From NCBI GenBank assembly GCA_016190025.1, contig JACPRG010000155.1, positions 1 to 15,497 on the forward strand: DNA of 15,497 nt, read 5' to 3'. Every line of letters begins with the position of its first letter. Position 1 is the stretch's first letter. The translations under genes and the position numbers were made by a program. The notes under the pieces are model-generated. The model was not told the DNA's origin. It did no database searches and saw only the letters and a list, made by a program, of their open reading frames with translations. Below are positions 1-6,764 of this stretch, one piece after another. Source of the DNA: Candidatus Tectimicrobiota bacterium. GTDB taxonomy: Bacteria; UBA8248; JACPRG01.

Positions 1-100
1 CCCTGCGGGCGATGTCGACCGGTTGATATCCTTCCTCCAGGAGAGCGACTGCGCGAACGCGGCGGCGTTCCAGTTCCTCTGGGCTTCCGGATGGCCTCAT
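1..100 (-). CDS. IS630-type transposase, N-terminal part (cut by window edge)
   Basis: The reading frame starts at the ATG at 98-100 and runs off the left edge after 33 codons. The peptide begins MRPSGSPEELERRRVRAVAL and continues with LLEEGYQPVDIARR. This is the N-terminal helix-turn-helix opening typical of IS630-family and related DDE transposases, where a (P)TGSPxELExRRxRAV-like stretch precedes the DNA-recognition helix. A strong ribosome binding site, AGGAGG, lies six bases before the start (106-111), and a good sigma70 promoter sits just upstream. Only the DNA-binding start is visible, so the catalytic DDE triad and the integrity of the element cannot be judged. It could also be a stand-alone regulator with the same fold, but the wording is much closer to transposases. 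Confidence 0.7.
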   Translation of the reverse strand, partial: MRPSGSPEELERRRVRAVALLEEGYQPVDIARR

Positions 101-118
101 GCGACACCTCCTGCCCAG

Positions 119-148
119 AGTATAGGACATTATTTATGCGTGTGTCAA
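119..148 (-). promoter_or_regulatory. sigma70-type promoter of the transposase
   Basis: On the minus strand there is TTGACA (143-148), an 18-base spacer, then TATACT (119-124). This places a transcription start about 10-12 bases before the ribosome binding site of the transposase. The stretch from about 119 to 200 is visibly richer in A and T than its surroundings, as expected near the end of an insertion element. The exact terminal inverted repeat cannot be fixed because only one end is in view. Confidence 0.6.
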
Positions 149-202
149 TAGTTGATGGAATTCCTCATCCAACTCGTCTGGCATCAACCAACCCTCCTGA
201 AT

Positions 203-1198
203 TTATTCGGTCTCCGCCACGATCCGGTTTCTCAGCTCGCCGAGGCGGCTCACGACGCAGCGCACCGTGTCGCCGGGCTTGAGGTAGTAGTCCTCGCGCG
301 GCGTCCGGAAGGTGGCCACGCCCGAGGGCGTGCCCGTGGTGATGATGTCCCCGGGCTCGAGGGTCATGTTCGACCAGTGGGCGATGAGGTCCGGGATCTT
401 GAAGATCATGTGGGCGGTGTTGCCCCGCTGACGGGGCTCGGGCTCGTCGTTGACCCAGCACTCCAGGGTCAGGTCGTGGGGGTCGGGCACTTCGTCCGCG
501 AGGACCAGATAGGGTCCCAGGGGGGCCAGGCCGTCCAGGTTCTTTCCCATGACGAGCAGGCCGAGCTTCATCTCTCCCCGCTGGATGTCCCGCGCGCTTA
601 GGTCGTTGAAGATGGTGTAGCCCGCGACGTGCTCGAAGGCGCGCTCCGGGGGGATGCGCTTTCCGCCCTTGCCGATGACGACGGCGACCTCCACCTCGTA
701 GTCCAGCTCTTTTGTCGCGGAGGGGTAGACCACCGGGTCTTCGTGGCCGACGATGGAGGAGGCGGCCTGGAGAAACCCCATGGGGAATCTGGGCCTGGGG
801 GCGTTGGGGTTCTCCAGGACGTGGTCCTCGAAGTTGAACCCCATGGCGATAACCTTCCCGGGCCGGGGGATCGGGGCGCGGAACCGGACGCCCCCCGCCG
901 GGTGGACGACCGGCGTCCCCTTCGCCCCCTTCAGCTCCGCCCCTTTCCCGATGCGCTCCGAGACGAAGTCCAGGACCCGTTTCGCCGCGTCGATGGAATC
1001 CTGTCCCGCCCGAAGGAAGCCCAGAATTCCGTCCCGGGCCCACTTGGACCGCAGGACCATGGCGCCCGGGTCCCGGCGCCCGGCTTCGAGGATGGTGAGA
1101 GCCAGGTTCAGATCGGCCACCGAGCCGTCCGGGAGGACGAGGCCGACGCGGGGGCCGATGGGGTCTTCCGGCAAGGTTTCGAAGGTGGCAAGCTTCAT
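203..1198 (-). CDS. Fumarylacetoacetate hydrolase (FAH) family protein
   Basis: This 331-residue protein is probably a C-C bond hydrolase, decarboxylase or isomerase acting on a 2-oxo or acylpyruvate-type compound, as is usual for cytoplasmic, metal-dependent FAH-family enzymes of aromatic or keto-acid breakdown. The substrate cannot be told from sequence. An N-terminal lid region (1-110) precedes the FAH fold (about 113-328). Visible family features are GFNFEDHVLE (120-129, catalytic His126 and Glu129), LDYEVEVAVVIG (165-176, metal ligands Glu168 and Glu170), NDLSARD (198-204, third ligand Asp199) and ITTGTPSGV (286-294). All key residues are present, so it should be active. The ATG at 1196-1198 has GGAGA about 7 bases upstream. 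A 250-base gap separates it from the upstream minus-strand gene. I see only a weak -10 (TATAAC, near 1285) there and no convincing -35. Confidence 0.88.
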   Translation of the reverse strand: MKLATFETLPEDPIGPRVGLVLPDGSVADLNLALTILEAGRRDPGAMVLRSKWARDGILGFLRAGQDSIDAAKRVLDFVSERIGKGAELKGAKGTPVVHPAGGVRFRAPIPRPGKVIAMGFNFEDHVLENPNAPRPRFPMGFLQAASSIVGHEDPVVYPSATKELDYEVEVAVVIGKGGKRIPPERAFEHVAGYTIFNDLSARDIQRGEMKLGLLVMGKNLDGLAPLGPYLVLADEVPDPHDLTLECWVNDEPEPRQRGNTAHMIFKIPDLIAHWSNMTLEPGDIITTGTPSGVATFRTPREDYYLKPGDTVRCVVSRLGELRNRIVAETE

Positions 1199-1448
1199 GT
1201 TCGTCTCCGCGGCTCAGGGACGGGCCCGGAAGGCGCCCGGCCCGCCCGGCTTGGGCTTGACAGGAGAGGGCGGTTCTGGTTCGTTATAGCCCGGCCTCAT
1301 GAGAGAGGGACTGGATTCCAGGTCGCGGCGCAAGACAGAAGGTTCAGAATAAGGAGCGCGTATGCTTCGAGCTGAGGAACCCGAAGAGGCGAAGCGTCGG
1401 CATATTTGGTGGCACGGATGTGCCGTACGGATGGGCCTTTACCTGGGC

Positions 1449-1994
1449 CTAGTCCTGGCTGTGTTCTCCTGGTTTTTGTTCTTCTAGCAGGCGTTCCGCC
1501 CGCGCGACCCCGTACTCTTCCATGAGATTGGCCAGCCGGTCCCGGTTGACAAGCTCTACGGGCGCCCCTTCCAGGATCTTGTCCACTTCCTGGGAGAAGT
1601 ATCCGGTGGTGATGAAGATCCCCTTCATGGCCCGTTCGTGGTGCACCGCGTTGCTCAGGCCGATCACTGGGGCCGAGTCCACGACCTGGTCGGTGGGGGC
1701 AAGTAGGCCGAAGAGGAGGTACGTTCCGCCCAGGACGGGGTGATCGAGCTCGGCCGTGATGTCCACCTGCCCCGGCTCCTCGGATTCCACCGATCGGACC
1801 TTCAGGCCGACGGCCTCCGCCAGCTCGACGCAGATCTCTTTGAATTCTTCCGGCAGCAGGTCCCCCAGGGCCGCCGCCTGAGGAGTGGGCTGCCGGTAAT
1901 AGGCCGCCTCCATCGCGATGGGCGCGGCGGATCGCTTCACCAGGAAGATCAAGACAAAGCCGAGGATGATGGATATGACGATGATGGCCAACAC
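1449..1994 (-). CDS. Membrane-anchored Mrr-like (restriction-endonuclease-fold) protein, probably non-catalytic
   Basis: The protein has 181 residues. Residues 1-19 form one hydrophobic segment (MLAIIVISIILGFVLIFLV) followed by Lys-Arg, so the remainder should face the cytoplasm. From about residue 48 it resembles the Mrr_cat domain: an N-terminal helix (FKEICVELAEAVGL), VDIT where Mrr has its catalytic Asp, then KGIFITTGYFSQEV and PVELVNRDRLANLMEEYGV, which match the Mrr C-terminal strand-helix pattern. Where active Mrr proteins carry Gln-x-Lys after the Asp strand, this one reads YLLFGLLAP, so the catalytic lysine seems to be missing. The GTG start (1992-1994) has GAGG 8 bases upstream. The gene lies 108 bases behind the small membrane protein and is probably co-transcribed with it. 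Cleavage is unlikely; a structural or DNA-tethering role at the membrane is conjecture. Sequence drift elsewhere leaves the family call moderate. Confidence 0.6.
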   Translation of the reverse strand: MLAIIVISIILGFVLIFLVKRSAAPIAMEAAYYRQPTPQAAALGDLLPEEFKEICVELAEAVGLKVRSVESEEPGQVDITAELDHPVLGGTYLLFGLLAPTDQVVDSAPVIGLSNAVHHERAMKGIFITTGYFSQEVDKILEGAPVELVNRDRLANLMEEYGVARAERLLEEQKPGEHSQD

Positions 1995-2102
1995 GCACTC
2001 ATCCTCGTGGCGGGCCCGGGCGGCTCCGCGCGCCCCGCTCGCTGAGTCAGAGAGATGCCCGTTGAAGGTCAGAAATGGAAGCCGGAGGGGTGAGCCGGCC
2101 CC

Positions 2103-2270
2103 TTATTTCATCATCTCGTCGTAGATCTCGTTCTTGCGGCCCTCTTTGATGAACTTGTCGTTGTGAAAGGCCTGTTTGAGGGAAAGCCAAAATGCGATGA
2201 GCACGATGACCAGCATCCCCGAGATCGGGATGTTGTCGGGCTTCAGCAGAATTTCCAGGAATTGCCCCAT
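2103..2270 (-). CDS. Small single-pass membrane protein, 55 residues, with KPDNIPI motif
   Basis: This short gene encodes 55 residues starting MGQFLEILLKPDNIPISGML. One membrane segment (about 18-31, ML-VIVLIAFWLSL) follows a short polar-to-amphipathic N-terminus carrying KPDNIPI (10-16). The C-terminal half (32-55) is highly charged (HNDKFIKEGRKNEIYDEMMK). The gene is real by three signs: a good ribosome binding site (AAGGA, 8 bases before the ATG at 2268-2270), a clear promoter about 50 bases upstream, and protein-like composition. It is the first gene of the minus-strand unit that continues into the Mrr-like gene, and it is divergent from a ferredoxin, which suggests a redox or membrane-complex link. 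I have a vague recollection of similar KPDN-type small proteins beside electron-transfer genes but cannot verify it and assign no function. Confidence 0.75.
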   Translation of the reverse strand: MGQFLEILLKPDNIPISGMLVIVLIAFWLSLKQAFHNDKFIKEGRKNEIYDEMMK

Positions 2271-2325
2271 CTTGCGCGTCCTTCCTGTGACGTCCTGACC
2301 TCACCCCGCTGAGAGTCGCTCTCCT

Positions 2326-2355
2326 ATTATGAGTCGGGGGCGAGAGACCGGTCAA
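2326..2355 (-). promoter_or_regulatory. sigma70-type promoter for the small membrane protein operon
   Basis: On the minus strand TTGACC (2350-2355) is followed after 18 bases by CATAAT (2326-2331). Transcription would start near 2319, about 49 bases before the ATG at 2270. Its -35 box lies back to back with the -35 box of the ferredoxin promoter, 13 bases apart, with CGAAAACG between them. Confidence 0.6.
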
Positions 2356-2368
2356 GCCGAAAACGTCG

Positions 2369-2397
2369 TTGACACCTCTAACCCCTATCATTATACT
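2369..2397 (+). promoter_or_regulatory. sigma70-type promoter for the ferredoxin gene
   Basis: TTGACA (2369-2374), a 17-base spacer and TATACT (2392-2397) make a near-consensus promoter. Transcription should start about 2404, giving a 65-base leader to the ATG at 2469. This argues against the GTG at 2418 as the start codon, because it would leave only about 14 bases of leader and no ribosome binding site. Confidence 0.75.
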
Positions 2398-2468
2398 GAA
2401 TCTAGTGAGAAAAGGGTGTGTTCACGCCCGCTTCCCGGATTGAAAAAACCGATTCACGGAAGACGATC

Positions 2469-2924
2469 ATGGCTCATTTTATCACGGACACCTGTATCGG
2501 TTGCAGCATTTGTGAGGTCAAGTGCCCGACCGATGCCATCTCGGGCCGGCGAGACCAGATTTACGTCATCGACCCCGATCTGTGCATTGATTGCGACGTC
2601 TGCGGGCGGCACTGCCCGGTGGAGTGCATCCTGGATGAGGACGGCAGGGTGATTCCGCGGATCCGGGCCAAGGATATACCCAAGGCCGTGGTCATCGAGG
2701 AGTTGTGCAACGGCTGCAATTACTGTGTGGAGATCTGCCCGTTCGACTGCATCACCCTCGAAGACGCCGAGGGGTGGGAGGGCATTCAGCGGGTGGCCAA
2801 GGTGCACGAAAAGGAATGCGTCGGCTGCCAGCTCTGCGAGGCCTTCTGTGACAAAGAGGCCATCGTGGTTCCCTTGCCCGAGGGGAAGAGTAAGCTCCAG
2901 TACGTCCTCGCCCACTACAGCTGA
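2469..2924 (+). CDS. Polyferredoxin-like protein with four [4Fe-4S] motifs
   Basis: This soluble electron carrier of 151 residues has four CxxCxxCxxxC motifs: Cys9-12-15-19, Cys39-42-45-49, Cys80-83-86-90 and Cys117-120-123-127. The first three are followed by proline as in bacterial ferredoxins; the last is followed by Asp. The protein reads as two 2[4Fe-4S] modules joined by a 30-residue linker (50-79), with an acidic insertion (about 97-116) between the third and fourth motifs. Two extra cysteines (53 and 94) lie just after motifs two and three. There is no signal peptide or membrane segment. I chose the ATG at 2469 because it begins directly before the first cluster (MAHFITDTCIGC), has GGAAGA upstream and gives a normal leader. 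A perfect promoter and a strong terminator bracket the gene, so it is probably monocistronic. Its electron donor and acceptor are unknown; it could be a subunit of a larger oxidoreductase encoded elsewhere. Confidence 0.88.
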   Translation: MAHFITDTCIGCSICEVKCPTDAISGRRDQIYVIDPDLCIDCDVCGRHCPVECILDEDGRVIPRIRAKDIPKAVVIEELCNGCNYCVEICPFDCITLEDAEGWEGIQRVAKVHEKECVGCQLCEAFCDKEAIVVPLPEGKSKLQYVLAHYS

Positions 2925-2991
2925 TATCGCTGATTTGGGCCGCGGTGTGGGCAAGCGTCTGCGGGCGCGTGTTTGTGCTGTTTCATCCAGG

Positions 2992-3028
2992 CTCAAGGGC
3001 ATCGCAGATGCTCTTGAGTTTTTCTTTT
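2992..3028 (+). terminator. Rho-independent terminator after the ferredoxin gene
   Basis: A 12-bp stem (2992-3003 paired with 3007-3018, one G-T pair) with a GCA loop is followed at once by TTTTTCTTTT (3019-3028). This is a textbook intrinsic terminator and separates the ferredoxin transcript from the protease gene. Confidence 0.92.
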
Positions 3029-3043
3029 GGCCGGCCGGAGCGG

Positions 3044-3061
3044 CGGCGGGTCTCCCCGCCG
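3044..3061 (+). other. GC-rich hairpin in the leader of the HtrA-type protease gene
   Basis: A perfect 7-bp stem (3044-3050 with 3055-3061) and a TCTC loop lie 34 bases before the TTG start. No T-run follows, so it is not a terminator. It may influence leader stability or may simply reflect high GC content. I could not find a convincing promoter between the upstream terminator and this gene. Confidence 0.3.
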
Positions 3062-3095
3062 GGCGGCCTCTGGCGGAAAGCGCGGGAGGGCATCG

Positions 3096-4607
3096 TTGAA
3101 GTCGTCGGTTCCAGGGAAAAAGACCTGGCGGGCGGCCGCCGCAGGCGCGCTCACCGGGCTGTTGGTCGGCTCTTGCGCCGAGGTGGCTCCCCCGCCTCCC
3201 GCGCCGCCGCCGCCCGGGGTTGCCGCCTCAAGCCTGCAAGGGCTTCCGCCCGGCTTCGCCGATCTGGCTGTCCGGCTCCGTCCCTCGGTGGTGCACGTCC
3301 GCGCCTGGAGGTCCGGCTCCCCTCCCCGGAAGGGGGTGGACGAGGGAGGGTTATCCGCCGACCTGCGGGAGTTTTTCGACCGGTTGTTTGGAACCCCCGG
3401 GGAGTCGGGGGCGGAGGAGCGGGGCGGCCTTCCCCCGGGGGGGAGCGGTACGGGTTTCTTCATCAACGCCAAGGGGGAGGTCCTGACGAATCATCACGTC
3501 GTTGAGGGCACCGAGTCCATTCAGGTGCGGCTGTATGGAGGCGAATGGTTGGACGCCCGCCTCGTGGGGGCGGACCCCCGCACGGACCTGGCTCTTCTCC
3601 GGGTGAAAGACGGCCGGTCCTTCCCGGGCGCGCGCCTCGGGGACTCCGACCTGGTTCGCGTGGGGGATTGGGTTCTGGCCATCGGGAACCCCTTCGGCCT
3701 GGAGGAGACGGTGACGGCCGGAATCCTGAGCGCCAAAGGGCGGAGCCTGGGGGGCGGAGATTTCAACGACTATCTGCAGACCGACGCGCCCATCCACGCC
3801 GGCAACAGCGGTGGACCCCTCTTCAACCTCCAGGGAGAGGTGATCGGGGTGAACACCGCCGTGGTCAAGGAGGCGACGGGCATCGGCTTCGCCATCCCCA
3901 TCAACTTGGTGCGGCGCCTGCTGCCCGACCTTCGCGGGTACGGGAGGGCTCGGCGGGGATGGATCGGCGTCTCCGTCCAGGACCTGGACTCGGACCTCTT
4001 CCGGCATTTCGGCGTTCCACCCGCGGAGGGCGTGTTGATCACCCACGTTCAGGCGGGCGGTCCGGCGGCGGAGGCGGGCCTTCGCCCCGGCGACGTGATC
4101 CTCACCCTGGGCGGCTCCTCCTTGGGTGGAAGCGAGGATTTCGGCAGGCTCCTGGAGCGCGCAGCCATCGGCGCGCCCACCGACCTGCAACTCATCCGCG
4201 GGGGGAAGAGGACCACTGTCCGCGTGACGGTGCGCGAGCTGCACGAGGCCACGCCCGCCCCGCAGCGGCCCCCGCAGCCGGCCCCCCTGTTCCATCCGCC
4301 CCTGGGGGTGGACCTCCGTCCGCTGACGCCCGCCATGGCGGGGCGGTTGGGACTGGAAGACCCGGCGGGGCTCATCGTGGCCACCGTGGACCCGGAAAGC
4401 CCCGCGGACAGGGCGGGGGTGAAGCGCGGCGACGTCATCCGCTCCGTGGGCCTGCAGGCCGTCCGGACGCTGGAGGGAGTCCAGGAAATCCTGCGGGGAC
4501 AGAAGGGCGCGGAGATCCTCGTCCTCATCCAGCGGGGAGACCGGCGGTTTTTCACTCTCCTGAACCTCGCCCCGGTGACCGCCCGGACCGGCAAGCCCGG
4601 GCTCTGA
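3096..4607 (+). CDS. htrA: Do/HtrA-family serine protease with two PDZ domains, probable lipoprotein
   Basis: This envelope quality-control protease of 503 residues follows the usual Do order. There is a signal peptide (1-26) ending in LLVGSC with lipid-accepting Cys27, then a proline-rich linker (about 31-38) and a trypsin-like domain with His134 (TNHHVV), Asp164 (RTDLALL) and Ser238 (GNSGGPLF). PDZ1 (about 287-375, beginning GWIGVSVQD) and PDZ2 (about 400-490, beginning LGVDLRPLTP) follow. The triad spacing matches DegP/DegQ, so it should be active. I chose the TTG at 3096-3098: GGGAGG precedes it and it yields a classic lipoprotein leader (MKSSVPGKKTWRAA). The longer in-frame TTG at 3027 lies inside the terminator T-run. 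No promoter is obvious. The proline-rich stretch at about residues 388-397 links the PDZ domains. Periplasmic, lipid-anchored location is inference from the lipobox. Confidence 0.92.
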   Translation: MKSSVPGKKTWRAAAAGALTGLLVGSCAEVAPPPPAPPPPGVAASSLQGLPPGFADLAVRLRPSVVHVRAWRSGSPPRKGVDEGGLSADLREFFDRLFGTPGESGAEERGGLPPGGSGTGFFINAKGEVLTNHHVVEGTESIQVRLYGGEWLDARLVGADPRTDLALLRVKDGRSFPGARLGDSDLVRVGDWVLAIGNPFGLEETVTAGILSAKGRSLGGGDFNDYLQTDAPIHAGNSGGPLFNLQGEVIGVNTAVVKEATGIGFAIPINLVRRLLPDLRGYGRARRGWIGVSVQDLDSDLFRHFGVPPAEGVLITHVQAGGPAAEAGLRPGDVILTLGGSSLGGSEDFGRLLERAAIGAPTDLQLIRGGKRTTVRVTVRELHEATPAPQRPPQPAPLFHPPLGVDLRPLTPAMAGRLGLEDPAGLIVATVDPESPADRAGVKRGDVIRSVGLQAVRTLEGVQEILRGQKGAEILVLIQRGDRRFFTLLNLAPVTARTGKPGL

Positions 4608-4614
4608 GGCCCGG
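4597..4614. terminator. Possible weak bidirectional hairpin between convergent genes
   Basis: CCGGGC (4597-4602) pairs with GCCCGG (4609-4614) around a 6-base loop that contains the protease stop codon. The purD stop is 15 bases away on the other strand, so the hairpin is placed where both transcripts end. No T-run follows on either side, so termination here would need Rho or another factor. Confidence 0.3.
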
Positions 4615-4628
4615 CCCGGTCCCCCCGT

Positions 4629-5906
4629 TCAGAGGAGGGCCGCCCCTTGGCCGATGTCCCGCCGGTAATAAACGCCCTCCCACCGGATCTGGGCCGCGGC
4701 CTCGTAGGCGCGGCGTGCGGCGGCGGGGAGGTCTTTTCCGGCGGCGGTGACCCCCAGGACGCGGCCCCCCGCGGTGACCACCTCGCGCCCCGCCCGGTCC
4801 GTCCCGGCGTGAAAGACCTGCACCCCGTCCATCTCCGACGCGGCCTCAAGACCCGCGATCCTCTTCCCTTTCTCGTACGTTCCGGGATAACCCGCCGAGG
4901 CCAGGACGACGCAGACCGCCGCCTCGTCCCGCAGGCGGACCGCCTTCGCGTCTTGCAGGCGGCCTTCGGCCACGTCCAGGAGCCACGGGACGATGTCTTC
5001 GCCGAGCCTGACCATCACGGGCTGGGTTTCGGGGTCGCCGAAGCGGGCGTTGAACTCGAGCACCTTCTCCCCTGAGGCGGTCATCATCACTCCCCCGTAC
5101 AACATGCCGCGGTAAGGCGTCCCGGCGGCGTCCAGGGCGGCCGCGGCCCGACGGTGGCAGCGGTCGAGGATGCCCTGGATCAGCCTCTCGTCCGCCAGGG
5201 GAACGGGCGAGTAGGCCCCCATCCCTCCGGTGTTCGCTCCCGTGTCGCCTTCGCCGACGCGCTTGTGATCCCGGGCCGAGGCGAGATGGGCGACCTTGGG
5301 GCCGTCGCAGAAGGCGAAGACGGAAAGCTCGGGCCCCGTGAACCTCTCCTCGATGACGACGGTCCGGCCCGCCTCGCCCATGAGCCCCTCGTCCATCAGC
5401 TGGCGGACCGCCCGTTCCGCCTCGGATCTGGACCCGCAGAGGATCACCCCTTTTCCGGCCGCCAGGCCGTCGGCCTTGACCACCCGAGGTCCCTCGGGGA
5501 GCCCGGCCAGGTAGGCGAGGGCTTCGGCGGAGGTGGAAAAGGCGCGGTGAAGGGCGGTGGGGACCCCGGCCCGTCGGAACAGGTCCTTTGCGAAGGCCTT
5601 GGAGCCCTCGATGCGCGCCGCCGCCCGGGTGGGGCCGAAGATCCGGCGGCCGGCCGCGTGGAACCGGTCCGCGATTCCCGACATCAGGGGCGCCTCGGGC
5701 CCGACGACGGTCAGGTCCACGTCTTCCTTCTCGGCGAAGCGGAGCAGCCCCTCGACATCCTCGGCCTGGATGTCCACGTTCCGTCCTTCCAGGGCGGTCC
5801 CGGCGTTTCCCGGCGCGATGAAGAGGGCGTCCACCCGGGGGCTCTGCCGGATCTTCCACGCCAGGGCATGTTCGCGGCCTCCGCTTCCGACGATGAGAAC
5901 CTTCAT
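4629..5906 (-). CDS. purD: Phosphoribosylamine-glycine ligase (GARS)
   Basis: This enzyme joins phosphoribosylamine and glycine with ATP, the second step of de novo purine synthesis, in the cytoplasm. At 425 residues it has the normal single-domain PurD length. Visible features are the N-domain start MKVLIVGSGGREHALAWK (Gly-rich loop 7-14), VVGPEAPL, the ATP-grasp lysine region VVKADGLAAGKGVIL, GMLYGGVMMT and the metal-binding EFNARFGDPETQ. The ATG at 5904-5906 has GGAGG 8 bases upstream. It lies 39 bases after rsmE and is the last gene of the hrcA-led operon as far as this window shows. A purine gene at the end of a heat-shock operon is unusual but not functionally puzzling; there may be an internal promoter that I could not see. 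Confidence 0.95.
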   Translation of the reverse strand: MKVLIVGSGGREHALAWKIRQSPRVDALFIAPGNAGTALEGRNVDIQAEDVEGLLRFAEKEDVDLTVVGPEAPLMSGIADRFHAAGRRIFGPTRAAARIEGSKAFAKDLFRRAGVPTALHRAFSTSAEALAYLAGLPEGPRVVKADGLAAGKGVILCGSRSEAERAVRQLMDEGLMGEAGRTVVIEERFTGPELSVFAFCDGPKVAHLASARDHKRVGEGDTGANTGGMGAYSPVPLADERLIQGILDRCHRRAAAALDAAGTPYRGMLYGGVMMTASGEKVLEFNARFGDPETQPVMVRLGEDIVPWLLDVAEGRLQDAKAVRLRDEAAVCVVLASAGYPGTYEKGKRIAGLEAASEMDGVQVFHAGTDRAGREVVTAGGRVLGVTAAGKDLPAAARRAYEAAAQIRWEGVYYRRDIGQGAALL

Positions 5907-5945
5907 GGGCCCATCCTCCCCGGGTGGTTCCGGTTCGTCGGGTGC

Positions 5946-6701
5946 TCAGCCTTCGGGCTGGCCCGCCGGCTCGCCCAAATCCCCCAGGACGAACCCCAGG
6001 ATGGCGAGCGCCGCGACGGGGGCCGTTTCGGTCCGCAGGACCCGGGGTCCCAGGGCGGACGGCAGGAAGCCCGCCTTCCGGGCGGCCTCCACTTCGGCGT
6101 CCGAGAATCCGCCCTCCGGGCCGATCAACAGCGCGACCGTGGACGGGTCGCCCGCCTCGGCGAGGGTCTCCCGCAGCCCGGCGGCCGCCTTTTCGTGAAG
6201 GAGGATTTTGAGGTCCGCCTCCCGCGCGGCTTCCAGGAAGGAGGCGAGGGGAGAGATGGGCGCCACCTCCATGTCCCGTGCGCGGCCGCACTGCTTGCGC
6301 GCGGCCTCCGCCACCCTTCGCCAGCGCGCCAGCCGGTCCGCCGACCGCCGGTCGTCCAGCAGGGGGACGCTCCGCTCCGCGAGGATCGGGTGGAGGACGC
6401 GGACATCCAGCTCGACGGCCTTTTCCACGACCCAGTCCAGCTTCTCCCCTTTGGGGACGGCCTGGCCGAGATGGATGACAAGCCGCTCCGCCCGGACCTC
6501 CCGCCTGCTGCGGATGGTCCCGGCCGCGCCCTGGTGCGTCAGCTCCGTCAGGACGACTTCATACTCGGTCAGGCGGCCGTCCGAGACGCGGATGACGTCC
6601 CCTCTTTTCAGCCGCATGGCCCGCAGGTGCTTCGCCTCTGCGGCCGTGAAGCGCAGCCTGTCGGGCCGGACGTTCTTGGGATCGACGCGGAAGACGGGCA
6701 T
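5946..6701 (-). CDS. rsmE: 16S rRNA (uracil-1498-N3)-methyltransferase RsmE
   Basis: This SPOUT-class RNA methyltransferase modifies U1498 of 16S rRNA using S-adenosylmethionine. The N-terminal PUA-like part begins MPVFRVDPKNV, matching the family's usual M-x-R-F-F-V opening, which is why I chose the ATG at 6699-6701 (251 residues) over the in-frame GTG at 6731. Neither start has a strong ribosome binding site, so translational coupling is possible. The C-terminal trefoil-knot region shows LLIGPEGGFSDAEVEAA and LGPRVLRTETAPVAAL, the family signature. The usual downstream partner of dnaJ-prmA in many bacteria is rsmE, and it holds the same position here, behind the prmA remnant. Confidence 0.92.
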   Translation of the reverse strand: MPVFRVDPKNVRPDRLRFTAAEAKHLRAMRLKRGDVIRVSDGRLTEYEVVLTELTHQGAAGTIRSRREVRAERLVIHLGQAVPKGEKLDWVVEKAVELDVRVLHPILAERSVPLLDDRRSADRLARWRRVAEAARKQCGRARDMEVAPISPLASFLEAAREADLKILLHEKAAAGLRETLAEAGDPSTVALLIGPEGGFSDAEVEAARKAGFLPSALGPRVLRTETAPVAALAILGFVLGDLGEPAGQPEG

Positions 6702-6764
6702 GGCGGCGATTTCGGAGGTGTCTCTTGCCACCGCGAGGACCGGGCTCGGGGGCGGCTGGGGGAT

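Noticed and set aside
1257..1289. Plus-strand TTGACA followed by TTATAG as a promoter
   Set aside because: The spacer is 21 bases, too long for sigma70, and no plus-strand gene follows.
1199..1448. A possible small gene or RNA between the FAH and Mrr-like genes
   Set aside because: I saw no tRNA-like fold, no convincing start with a ribosome binding site and no terminator; only a lone -10-like TATAAC.
2418..2468. GTG start extending the ferredoxin by 17 residues
   Set aside because: It would leave only about 14 bases after the predicted transcription start and has no ribosome binding site. The ATG at 2469 starts exactly at the ferredoxin fold.
3027..3095. Longer TTG start for the HtrA protease
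   Set aside because: It falls in the T-run of the terminator and would bury the lipoprotein signal peptide behind 23 basic residues.
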